The notes under the pieces were generated by a model that did not search any database, was not told the DNA's origin, and saw only the letters and a list, made by a program, of their open reading frames with translations. A stretch of 64,000 nucleotides of DNA from SAR202 cluster bacterium (GTDB taxonomy: Bacteria; Chloroflexota; Dehalococcoidia; Lucifugimonadales; UBA2962), in assembly GCA_009392275.1 (NCBI GenBank), contig VFGV01000003.1, forward strand, positions 1 to 64,000, written 5' to 3'. A program made the position numbers and the translations under genes. This document shows, one piece after another, positions 1 to 6,989 of this stretch (position 1 is the stretch's first letter; every line of letters begins with the position of its first letter).

Positions 1-55
<55 letters not shown>

Positions 56-253
56 GGGAGTTATGAGGATCTTTAAGTAAAGTCTCACGATGAATTTAAA
101 GAGAATCAAGGTCGGTCTATGGGTGGATGTACTTACTCCAATAGTGATTGAGCATGACTTAGGTATTTACTTAAGGGAGCTCTCATTAAAAGACAAGTAC
201 GTTCTAAATAGCCTATAGCCTAAATAGATGTAAGCAATTACATCAAAAAAACC

Positions 254-271
254 GGTGCAAGTAATTGCACC
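254..271 (+). other. small perfect hairpin in the 16S-tRNA spacer
   Basis: GGTGCAA (254-260) and TTGCACC (265-271) form a perfect 7-bp stem around the loop GTAA. It lies in the transcribed spacer between 16S rRNA and tRNA-Ala. It could be part of precursor folding or processing. No T-run follows, so it does not look like a terminator. Confidence 0.45.
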
Positions 272-337
272 AAGCAAATTGAATAATTTGTTAAATCAGT
301 AAATAGCGTTTCCTTCTACTATTCAAATGTTAAAGTT

Positions 338-364
338 TTAAAGGGTCCATATGCGGCCCTTTAA
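338..364 (+). other. hairpin just upstream of tRNA-Ala
   Basis: TTAAAGGG (338-345) pairs perfectly with CCCTTTAA (357-364); a U-G and a C-G pair can extend it to about 10 bp with a 7-nt loop. It ends 14 nt before the tRNA-Ala 5' end. A processing signal for the 16S-tRNA precursor is a reasonable guess. There is no U-run typical of a terminator. Confidence 0.45.
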
Positions 365-378
365 GTATTAATCGAAGT

Positions 379-454
379 GGGGCTGTAGCTCAGTTGGGAG
401 AGCACCTGCTTTGCAAGCAGGGGGTCAGGAGTTCGAGCCTCCTCAGCTCCACCA
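379..454 (+). tRNA. tRNA-Ala (anticodon TGC)
   Basis: Complete cloverleaf. The acceptor stem GGGGCTG pairs with CAGCTCC (one G-U). The D arm is GCTCAGTTGGGAGAGC. The anticodon stem CCTGC/GCAGG carries loop TTTGCAA with anticodon TGC. The T arm is AGGAG-TTCGAGC-CTCCT. CCA is encoded at 452-454. It sits about 325 nt after 16S rRNA, the usual place for a spacer tRNA, but no 23S gene follows. Confidence 0.97.
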
Positions 455-494
455 CCGTTCCTATATATTACCCCCCCCCGATGGCGAATCAGGG

Positions 495-518
495 GGCATT
501 ACTTAAGATTGTAATGCC
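495..518 (+). terminator. terminator-like hairpin after tRNA-Ala
   Basis: GGCATTAC (495-502) and GTAATGCC (511-518) form a perfect 8-bp stem with an 8-nt loop, followed by AATTTTGAT. It lies 40 nt after tRNA-Ala and probably ends the 16S-tRNA transcript. A C9 run (471-479) could instead pair with the G5 run (492-496), which overlaps this stem, so the two folds exclude each other. Confidence 0.5.
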
Positions 519-521
519 AAT

Positions 522-581
522 TTTGATCAGCAATTATTTTGTAAATAGGAGTCAGTAGTTTAAAGTTCGCCAGCTCCGCGA
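522..581 (+). pseudogene. probable decayed tRNA-Ala copy
   Basis: Positions 551-581 align without gaps to the 3' part of the intact tRNA-Ala (424-454) with 21 of 31 bases identical, including GTCAG, AGTT and CAGCTCC. Positions 536-549 match the anticodon arm (408-421) at 9 of 14, and all five differences are transitions. The D-arm side is shortened. It cannot fold as a cloverleaf. It looks like an old tandem copy or integration scar of the tRNA; chance similarity is not excluded. Confidence 0.45.
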
Positions 582-901
582 TTAACTGTGATTAAAGATG
601 TGAGTACGCCATTTATAGAAATTAACGTAAAACTCAATCGCCACTAGAGAACACTATTAACAACGAAATGATGTACGATGCCATATAATGATTAAAACGG
701 CTATATTAAACATACAGATCGTATTAAAGGCTTAATTTAACTATCTTGCTGCTGCATGCCCGATCAACATGAGTGCCACACATATAGTTATAAAAAACAA
801 GCTCGTAAATTTATGGACTTATCAATCTTATAACCATTCTGTTTGCCCATTACATATGAGATCATTTTGTATCTAAATAATATTTAAGGACCTGCAAACC
901 T
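582..901. other. AT-rich intergenic region before typA
   Basis: About 320 nt with no convincing open reading frame or RNA gene on either strand. It must carry the typA promoter, but no clear -35/-10 pair could be chosen. The only clear element is the ribosome binding site AAGGA at 886-890. Confidence 0.5.
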
Positions 902-2743
902 TTGTCCACAACGAATTTTCGTAACATAACCATAATTGCGCATGTAGATCATGGCAAAACAACTCTTGTCGATGCATTACTGAAACAGAATAATGCTTTT
1001 GATGATCGAGAAGAGCCTGGCGAATTGATAATGGATAGTAATCCTTTAGAAAAAGAAAAAGGGATAACTATACTAGCCAAGAACACATCAATACGGTACA
1101 AGGACGTAAAGGTTAATATTATTGATACTCCCGGCCATGCCGATTTCAGTGGAGAGGTTGAACGTGTAATGAACATGGCAGACGGGTGTATATTACTAGT
1201 TGATGCAGTTGATGGACCAATGCCTCAAACCAGATACGTTCTACAACAAGCAATCAACTATGGACTGACTACAATTGTCGTCATCAACAAAATAGATAGA
1301 CCACAACGCAGGCCTAATGATGTTCTAAACCAAATTGATGATCTTTTTCTTGATTTGGCAACCAATGATGATCAACTTGATTATCCTGTTTTATACGCGT
1401 CTGCCAGAGATGGATACGCAGTACTAAACCTAGATGACCAGCCTGATGATGGTATCAGCCCTCTTTTAGATGTAATACTAGATCGTGTCCCCTCTCCAAA
1501 AGGATCAGATTCAGATCCTTTTCAAATACTGGTCACGGCTCTTGACCACGATGATTATGCTGGGCAGATAGCAATTGGCAAAATATCAAGAGGAACGATT
1601 TCACAAAAATCTAAGGCTGCTGTAATAGGAACAAATGGGTCGATTTCAAACCACACTGTCGAAAACACATTTGTGTTTGATGGAATGCAGAAAGTAAAAG
1701 TTTCCCATGCATCTGTGGGAGAAATAGTTGCGATAACCGGGTTAGAAAATGTTCATATTGGAGACACCATCGCTGACCACGAACACCCAGAACCTTTGCC
1801 TCCAATACATGTAGATGAACCAACGGTAAAAATGACCTTTGGAGTTAACACCTCTCCACTTATGGGAAAAGAGGGAGATTATCACACCACACGTGAATTA
1901 TATAAAAGGTTAAAAGACGAGCTACGCACAAATGTAGGTCTCAGAGTTTCACCGACAGATAATACAGATGAGTTTAATGTTAGTGGAAGAGGAGAATTAC
2001 ACCTTTCTATTTTAGCTGAAACCATGCGAAGAGAAGGATACGAATTCCAAGTTTCTCAAGCGAAGCCTATATTTAAACTGATTGATGGCAAAACACATGA
2101 GCCTTATGAGACTCTGCATATAGAAACTAATGAATCTCATTATGGGGTTTTAACTGAAAACTTAAATCACAGGCTGGCAGTATTAGAAGACGTCGTTAAT
2201 GATGGGTCAGGAATCTTGCGGCTGCGCTTTTTAATTCCTACCAGAGGTTTAATTGGATTCCGTTCTTTTTTCCAAAATGCCACTCGTGGCGACGGAATAA
2301 TGTCCAGTACATTCGCAGGTTATAAGTTTAAGACAGGCACTGTCAGCCAATCCACTCAAGGATTTTTGGTGGCTTCACAAGCAGGCACTTCCGTAGCATT
2401 TGGACTAACAAATGCTCAAGAGCGAGGAAAAACAATGATCTCGGCTGGAAAGCAAGTTTATGAAGGAATGATTGTTGGCCTACACAAAAGACCTACTGAT
2501 CTTGCAGTTAACGTATGTAAGGAAAAGAAATTAACAAATATGCGTTCTTCAACTGCAGATATAACCACAAAGCTAATCAAACCTATAGAACTATCTTTGG
2601 AAGAGTCATTAGATATTATCTCTGAAGAAGAGTTGATTGAAATTACTCCAGACCACCTAAGACTCCGCAAAAGAATTCTTTCAACTACAGAACGTCTCAG
2701 ATTTGAAAAACGGATAAAGCAAACCGCTGCAGCAACTAAATAA
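902..2743 (+). CDS. typA: TypA/BipA ribosome-binding GTPase
   Basis: Translational GTPase of the TypA/BipA family, which binds the 70S ribosome and helps ribosome assembly and stress adaptation. The 613 aa length is normal. G1 AHVDHGKTT is at residues 13-21, the KGITI switch near 63, DTPGH at 75-79 and NKID at 129-132, followed by the beta-barrel, EF-G-like domains and the TypA-specific C-terminus (GRGELHLSIL, PTRGLIGFR). The start is TTG, 11 nt after AAGGA. It stands alone, convergent with the next gene only 18 nt away. Confidence 0.97.
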   Translation: MSTTNFRNITIIAHVDHGKTTLVDALLKQNNAFDDREEPGELIMDSNPLEKEKGITILAKNTSIRYKDVKVNIIDTPGHADFSGEVERVMNMADGCILLVDAVDGPMPQTRYVLQQAINYGLTTIVVINKIDRPQRRPNDVLNQIDDLFLDLATNDDQLDYPVLYASARDGYAVLNLDDQPDDGISPLLDVILDRVPSPKGSDSDPFQILVTALDHDDYAGQIAIGKISRGTISQKSKAAVIGTNGSISNHTVENTFVFDGMQKVKVSHASVGEIVAITGLENVHIGDTIADHEHPEPLPPIHVDEPTVKMTFGVNTSPLMGKEGDYHTTRELYKRLKDELRTNVGLRVSPTDNTDEFNVSGRGELHLSILAETMRREGYEFQVSQAKPIFKLIDGKTHEPYETLHIETNESHYGVLTENLNHRLAVLEDVVNDGSGILRLRFLIPTRGLIGFRSFFQNATRGDGIMSSTFAGYKFKTGTVSQSTQGFLVASQAGTSVAFGLTNAQERGKTMISAGKQVYEGMIVGLHKRPTDLAVNVCKEKKLTNMRSSTADITTKLIKPIELSLEESLDIISEEELIEITPDHLRLRKRILSTTERLRFEKRIKQTAAATK

Positions 2744-2761
2744 GTCGAATAATACGTGCCA

Positions 2762-3865
2762 TCAAAGTATCCGATTCTTGTACGGATGGTCTGCATGACT
2801 ACCAAAAGGCATATTTACCCAAGTACTCATTTCATGGGGCAAAACCACAGGGTCAGCCTGACAAACAAAGTTGCCAGTCAGGTCTGAAATTGATGGGGCT
2901 CCTAATAAACCCATTGCCACAATCATTTCATCCTCTAAAATCTCCAACACCCTAACTAACCCTGATACTCCATTTGCAGATAATCCCCATGCCTGAAGCT
3001 TACCAATAGCAACAGCACTAACACCAGATGCCACCGCTTTTACTACATCAGAACCCCTAAGTATTCCCCCATCTACTATTATTTCTGCTTTATCCTGAAC
3101 GACGTTTCTTATCTCTGGCAACATATCCATAGTCCCTAAACAGTGATCTAATTGACGGCCTCCATGATTTGATATCCATATGAAATCTACTCCATGTTCT
3201 ACAGCCAATTTTGCATCCTCCGCTGTGGCAATACCTTTAACCATAAACGGCAATCCAGATCTTTCTTTAATTTTAGCCATGGCGTCCCAAGTCAATGCAG
3301 CTTGATGAAACCTGTCATTCGGCCTACGCTGAGTAGGAGGCTGCCATCGCATTAATAATGGGCGTTCTCTGCGACTATAATGCGCTGTATCCACTGTTAC
3401 ACAGAGAGATTCATAACCTGAAGCTACCACCCTGTCTACAATATCTTTAGTCCATTCCCAATCTCCATGGACATACAGTTGAAAAATTTTTGGACTATCT
3501 GTGCTTCGACTTATGTCTTCAAGCGAAGGCAATGTTACCGAACTTACTGTTTGAATAATCCCAAAACTATCAGCGGCTTTTGCAGAAGCAATACCTCCTT
3601 CGGGTTCAAAGACTTGTAATGAACCTATTGGAGCAAGGATTACAGGAATTCGCAATTTATGTCCTAGCAAAGATGTAGATGGATCTATCTTTGATACATC
3701 GACTAATACCCTTGGCCTGAACCCGACTTTATCAAAGGATAATCTATTTCGGCGCATCGAAGTCTCCGACTCTGAGGCACCAACTAAATAATTCCATGCG
3801 CCCTGGTTTAGAGCTTTTTTAGCTGCCAGCACAACCTCTTCGTTAGTTTCAAATTTTGAATCCAA
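2762..3865 (-). CDS. FMN-dependent alpha-hydroxy-acid oxidase/dehydrogenase
   Basis: Member of the glycolate/lactate oxidase family that oxidises L-2-hydroxy acids with FMN. The TIM barrel is complete at 367 aa. The signature SNHGGRQLD (residues 232-240) holds the catalytic His234 and Arg237; Lys210 in VKG is the usual flavin-contact lysine, and APIG at 78-81 lies in the FMN site. The start is TTG preceded by CTGGAGA with 7-nt spacing. The substrate cannot be assigned (lactate, glycolate, mandelate or longer acids). There is no neighbouring lactate permease or lutABC-type gene. Confidence 0.88.
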   Translation of the reverse strand: MDSKFETNEEVVLAAKKALNQGAWNYLVGASESETSMRRNRLSFDKVGFRPRVLVDVSKIDPSTSLLGHKLRIPVILAPIGSLQVFEPEGGIASAKAADSFGIIQTVSSVTLPSLEDISRSTDSPKIFQLYVHGDWEWTKDIVDRVVASGYESLCVTVDTAHYSRRERPLLMRWQPPTQRRPNDRFHQAALTWDAMAKIKERSGLPFMVKGIATAEDAKLAVEHGVDFIWISNHGGRQLDHCLGTMDMLPEIRNVVQDKAEIIVDGGILRGSDVVKAVASGVSAVAIGKLQAWGLSANGVSGLVRVLEILEDEMIVAMGLLGAPSISDLTGNFVCQADPVVLPHEMSTWVNMPFGSHADHPYKNRIL

Positions 3866-4100
3866 TTAAATTCTCCAGAAATATAATGTTTACAGTCTAT
3901 AAATATCTTATAAACATCCTAAATTTTGTTAGTGCAAATCGCAAGATGGAGCCAAGTATAAATTGTGAAAAACGCGAAATTTGCGATAACAAGCCTAAAT
4001 TTAGTTCAAATAAGGCTAATTTTTATATATATTGCTACCTAAAACACGATAATTTATTGTAAGGTGGCATTATCAATATTATGTTATACAGGGAGTTACA
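3866..4100. other. AT-rich intergenic region with divergent promoters
   Basis: About 235 nt between the divergently transcribed hydroxyacid oxidase and the DUF5679-like gene, so both promoters must lie here. A weak 68-codon frame (3856-4062) has no homology-like features and was rejected. The ribosome binding site AGGGAG at 4090-4095 belongs to the next gene. Confidence 0.4.
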
Positions 4101-4283
4101 ATGGCATATACAGCATATAGTGTGAAACTAAAGAAAATTGTCGAGATCAAGAACCCTGAGCTCGTAACAATGAAAAACGGCCGAAAAGCTATTAAAGGCG
4201 TCGCAGCTGAAGATCCTACTCAGAAGGTATTTAGGATCCTTAGCGCTGCTGATGCTGAAAAAGCCGCTAAAGACCTAGGATAA
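4101..4283 (+). CDS. DUF5679-like mini-protein lacking the zinc-ribbon cysteines
   Basis: A 60-aa protein with a good AGGGAG site 5 nt before ATG. The core (AYSVKLKK, EIKNPELVTMKNGRKAIKG, VFRIL) closely resembles the DUF5679 pattern, in which AYCVKCK, the KNP-VT-KNGR-A-KG block and CPVCGTKMFRI are usual. All four expected cysteines are absent: the CVKC pair reads SVKL and the CPVC knuckle is replaced by a stretch around AAEDPTQ. The protein therefore should not bind zinc. The C-terminus adds a short Ala/Lys-rich helix. Family assignment rests on memory of the pattern; function is unknown. A strong inverted repeat follows. Confidence 0.75.
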   Translation: MAYTAYSVKLKKIVEIKNPELVTMKNGRKAIKGVAAEDPTQKVFRILSAADAEKAAKDLG

Positions 4284-4290
4284 ATCAACT

Positions 4291-4351
4291 TAAGAGTTTT
4301 CGCTGGCCGATACTTTTTATAAAGTTTAGGAGTCACCAGCGAAAACTCTTA
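4291..4351. repeat. 16-bp perfect inverted repeat, 29-nt loop
   Basis: TAAGAGTTTTCGCTGG (4291-4306) and its exact reverse complement (4336-4351) flank a 29-nt AT-rich loop. It starts 8 nt after the stop of the DUF5679-like gene. The 5' arm contains TTTT but no U-run follows either end, so it is an atypical terminator. It could be a transcript-stabilising hairpin or a small repeat element. No second copy was noticed in the window. Confidence 0.75.
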
Positions 4352-4441
4352 GTTATATTAAAACCCCATAAATCAACACAGTTAATACGAAGCCTTATCT
4401 AGAGGCGCGTACGTGCTATTACCAAAACCAATAGCGTAATT

Positions 4442-5245
4442 ATGATAGCCGACCTCACAGGAAAAATAGCAATCGTCACGGGAGGAGCCCAAGGAATTGG
4501 TGCTGGGATTTGCACCGTGCTTGACCAACAAGGCGCAATAGTAGTGGTCGCGGACAAAAATGAAGATGCGGCTAATTCTGTATACAGCCGTCTTTTAAAC
4601 AAAGATTCATCACACGTTAACGTTGATGTAACCGATGATACTTCGGTAAATGATATGACCAAATCCGTAATCTCTACATATGGATCTATTGATATTCTGG
4701 TCAACAATGCCGGAATAATTGGAGCTGAAAAATGGTGGACTCGGGAAAACGGAAATGATGATGACTGGCAAACGACTTTTGATGTAAATGTACGCGGCGT
4801 AGTTAGATGCTCAGATGCAGTCACCCCACACATGCTTGAGAGAAACTACGGTAAACAAGTCAATATTGCTTCAATTGCAGCCCGAAGAGGCGGATCATTA
4901 CCATTTTATTGTGTTACTAAAGCTGCTGTAGTTAACTGGACGCAATCCAAAGCCGCAGCACTAGCTTCATCAGGCATTAACGTGAACGCAATTTGTCCAG
5001 GCTTAGTTTGGACCCCAATGACCCAGCGTATAACAGATCATAGAGGAAATTTTAATCCTGGCACGTTAAGAAGTGGATATAAAGACAAAGACGAATTTGA
5101 TGCTCTAGTCAAAGACTGGGTCCCTATGAAACGTGAACAAACCCCTATTGATATTGGCAAGGTGGCAGCATTTCTAGCATCTGACGATGCCCAAAACATA
5201 ACCGGTCAAGCATTCAATGTTGATGGTGGGATTTACATGAATTAA
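4442..5245 (+). CDS. short-chain dehydrogenase/reductase
   Basis: Classical SDR of 267 aa, NAD(P)-dependent oxidoreductase of unknown substrate. The cofactor motif TGGAQGIG is at residues 13-20, NNAG at 88-91, catalytic Ser near 144, and YCVTK gives Tyr156/Lys160. The C-terminal DGGIYMN is typical. The start fits the family (about 10 residues before the TGG motif), but there is no Shine-Dalgarno in front of it, so a leaderless or short-leader transcript is possible. It lies alone between the inverted repeat and rpsN. Confidence 0.9.
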   Translation: MIADLTGKIAIVTGGAQGIGAGICTVLDQQGAIVVVADKNEDAANSVYSRLLNKDSSHVNVDVTDDTSVNDMTKSVISTYGSIDILVNNAGIIGAEKWWTRENGNDDDWQTTFDVNVRGVVRCSDAVTPHMLERNYGKQVNIASIAARRGGSLPFYCVTKAAVVNWTQSKAAALASSGINVNAICPGLVWTPMTQRITDHRGNFNPGTLRSGYKDKDEFDALVKDWVPMKREQTPIDIGKVAAFLASDDAQNITGQAFNVDGGIYMN

Positions 5246-5307
5246 ACGCAAAAACCATTCGATTGATGTGACAAACTCAGCGTGATGTCAGTGCGACAAA
5301 TTAAAGA

Positions 5308-5613
5308 TTAAAGACTAGCTTTACGCACGCCTGGAAGGAGACCTTTTAAAGCCATCTCTCTAAAAGTAATTCTTGAAAGTCCAAAAAATCTAATATACCC
5401 TCTTGGTCTACCAGTAGCTTCACAACGATTCACGATCCTATTAGGGTTGGCATTTACCGGTAATTTGGCTAGCTCTCTTCGAGCATCCATACGAGTTTCA
5501 TGTTTAGCATTTGGGTCTTTAGCTATAGCTAAAAGATTATTTCTTTTCTCAGCGTATTTTTTTACCGTTCTTTGACGCTTAAGATTTTTTTGAACGGCTG
5601 ATTTTTTTGCCAA
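5308..5613 (-). CDS. rpsN: 30S ribosomal protein S14, long zinc-free form
   Basis: S14 of the 30S head. At 101 aa it is the long form, with the conserved stretch [17 protein letters not shown] and the C-terminal [12 protein letters not shown]. The CxxC pairs of the short zinc form are missing. It starts with TTG, with AGAGGA 5 nt upstream on the minus strand. It is not among other ribosomal protein genes; in many bacteria such isolated C-minus copies are Zur-regulated spares. An imperfect dyad lies about 40-80 bp upstream. Whether a second zinc-type rpsN exists cannot be seen here. Confidence 0.96.
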   Translation of the reverse strand: MAKKSAVQKNLKRQRTVKKYAEKRNNLLAIAKDPNAKHETRMDARRELAKLPVNANPNRIVNRCEATGRPRGYIRFFGLSRITFREMALKGLLPGVRKASL

Positions 5614-5650
5614 CTAATTCCTCTTAACTTTATTGATTATTTTAATTTCT

Positions 5651-5692
5651 AACAATTACTGATCTACGACTTATATTAAGTCATTACTTGTT
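5651..5692. promoter_or_regulatory. imperfect dyad upstream of rpsN
   Basis: AACAATTACTGA (5651-5662) and TCATTACTTGTT (5681-5692) match as inverted repeats at 10 of 12 positions; an inner palindrome GACTTA-TAT-TAAGTC (5668-5682) overlaps it. It lies upstream of rpsN on the minus strand and also upstream of the Cys-rich gene on the plus strand. An operator for a zinc regulator is conceivable, but the sequence is not a recognised Zur box. AT-rich chance symmetry is possible. Confidence 0.3.
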
Positions 5693-5865
5693 ATTATATT
5701 TGCACTGAGTCAATTTTAACAGACAAATCATAGCTGGTTAATTACTTATAATGATCTAGTTTTATGCAGACTAATCATATGCTTATACTGTATCCTGAAT
5801 AAATCAATTGTAAGCTGAGTAAAATTTATGTGCAGTCATAAGATACTTGGATTAGGAGGTTACAA

Positions 5866-6063
5866 ATGACAACATACACATGCTGTACCACGGATTGTGA
5901 CATGGAAGTCACCGGTCTCACCTGTGGAAAATGTGGAATTGAATTGGAACATGCAGTGTTGGAAAAAGACGATGGATCCACAGTGGGAGTTAGTCGCTGT
6001 CCAAAAGGATGCGGTAAAATCAAGTCTCCAATGTGCTGTGGCGCAGATATGGTTAATAGCTAG
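5866..6063 (+). CDS. Cys-rich mini-protein, probable metal-binding
   Basis: A 65-aa protein with ATG placed 6 nt after a perfect AGGAGG (5854-5859), the strongest ribosome binding site in this part. It contains nine cysteines: CC at 6-7, C11, a CGKC knuckle (20-23), C44, C48, and CC at 57-58. The order suggests two zinc or iron knuckles. It is not clearly a rubredoxin (spacing differs). Two adjacent Cys pairs (CC) are unusual for a plain zinc ribbon. Function unknown. It is followed 49 nt later by tatA and may share its transcript. Confidence 0.75.
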   Translation: MTTYTCCTTDCDMEVTGLTCGKCGIELEHAVLEKDDGSTVGVSRCPKGCGKIKSPMCCGADMVNS

Positions 6064-6112
6064 TATAACCAGGACATCAAATTGAACCTGAGAAATAATT
6101 GGAGTTTCACAA

Positions 6113-6328
6113 ATGCCATTTAGATTAGGACCAACAGAATTAATAATAATATTGGTAATAGTTTTACTGATCTTTGGAGCGGGTAAAATGCCTCAAATTG
6201 GCGGAGCCATGGGAAAAGCTATTAGAAACTTTAAATCTGGAATCTCAGGCAAAGATGATATATCGGATGATGCTACCGAAGATTTAAAGATTGAGGAACA
6301 ATCCGAGCGATCCAATTCAAAAAAGTAG
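6113..6328 (+). CDS. tatA: Sec-independent translocase subunit TatA/TatE
   Basis: Membrane component of the twin-arginine translocase, which moves folded, often cofactor-bearing proteins across the membrane. The 71-aa protein has the typical short periplasmic N-terminus, one membrane helix (about residues 7-21), the hinge FGAGKMP, then the amphipathic GKAIRNFKSG helix and an acidic tail. GGAG lies 9 nt before ATG. tatC and tatB are not adjacent. Confidence 0.93.
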   Translation: MPFRLGPTELIIILVIVLLIFGAGKMPQIGGAMGKAIRNFKSGISGKDDISDDATEDLKIEEQSERSNSKK

Positions 6329-6386
6329 TTAACTCTGATTTAATATCTAATTATTAAATACCATAACACTTATTTAAAAATTAATA

Positions 6387-6965
6387 TTAACGGTTAAACG
6401 TTATTCGACTTAATATAGGTAATGAAATAGTGCCTAGGACATCCAATATAACAAGAGTTATTAAAATTCTAAAAAGTGGATCTGGCATTTCCTCAACCCA
6501 TATTGTTCCTATCAAAATACATGCTACAAAACAGATGGTTACCGAAGTGAACTTCTGGATTAATTGAAGTGCTTTGGCTCGAGGTTTAACTATAAAAAGT
6601 AACAAAATATGATTAAGCCCAAATCCAACTACTCCCGCCGAAAAAGTTGATTTGCCCATTATCTCATTACCAAAATCACCCGAACCCCAAATAATAATTA
6701 AAATCAATAAGAAAAAAATAAGGCCCGCAAATATTCCCGGTTTTGCAACAAGTTGATACTGTTGCCGTTCTAAATTAAAAAGACTGGGCAAAGAAATTAG
6801 GCTAAAACCAGCCAGTGCTGTAACCGTACCTAGAATTTTAATTTGTCTCTCGCCGAAATCCCCGATAAGCACGATCATTATACCTAGCATGGCACTAGCA
6901 ATAAGGCATAAGACTAAAGTTATTAAAGCTATTCGTGTGGGCTTAATGTTGTTTGGAATAGACAT
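6387..6965 (-). CDS. integral membrane protein of unknown function
   Basis: A 192-aa protein made almost entirely of six predicted membrane helices (about residues 12-34, 43-62, 74-93, 105-126, 137-155, 162-185). The loops are short and weakly charged. No transporter signature, metal ligands or catalytic motif was recognised. It converges on tatA and is followed in the same direction, after its own promoter gap, by nothing on the minus strand within 600 nt. Its start is 24 nt after the stop of the DadA-like gene, so the two are likely cotranscribed. Confidence 0.7.
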   Translation of the reverse strand: MSIPNNIKPTRIALITLVLCLIASAMLGIMIVLIGDFGERQIKILGTVTALAGFSLISLPSLFNLERQQYQLVAKPGIFAGLIFFLLILIIIWGSGDFGNEIMGKSTFSAGVVGFGLNHILLLFIVKPRAKALQLIQKFTSVTICFVACILIGTIWVEEMPDPLFRILITLVILDVLGTISLPILSRITFNR

Positions 6966-6989
6966 ATAAAATTCATATTTTAGTTTAAA

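Noticed and set aside
3856-4062. 68-codon frame on the plus strand between the hydroxyacid oxidase and the DUF5679-like gene
   Set aside because: No ribosome binding site, amino-acid mix of AT-rich noise, overlaps the start region of the divergent gene.
4399-4833. 144-codon minus-strand frame opposite the SDR gene
   Set aside because: Shadow of the SDR with clear catalytic motifs; no family features of its own.
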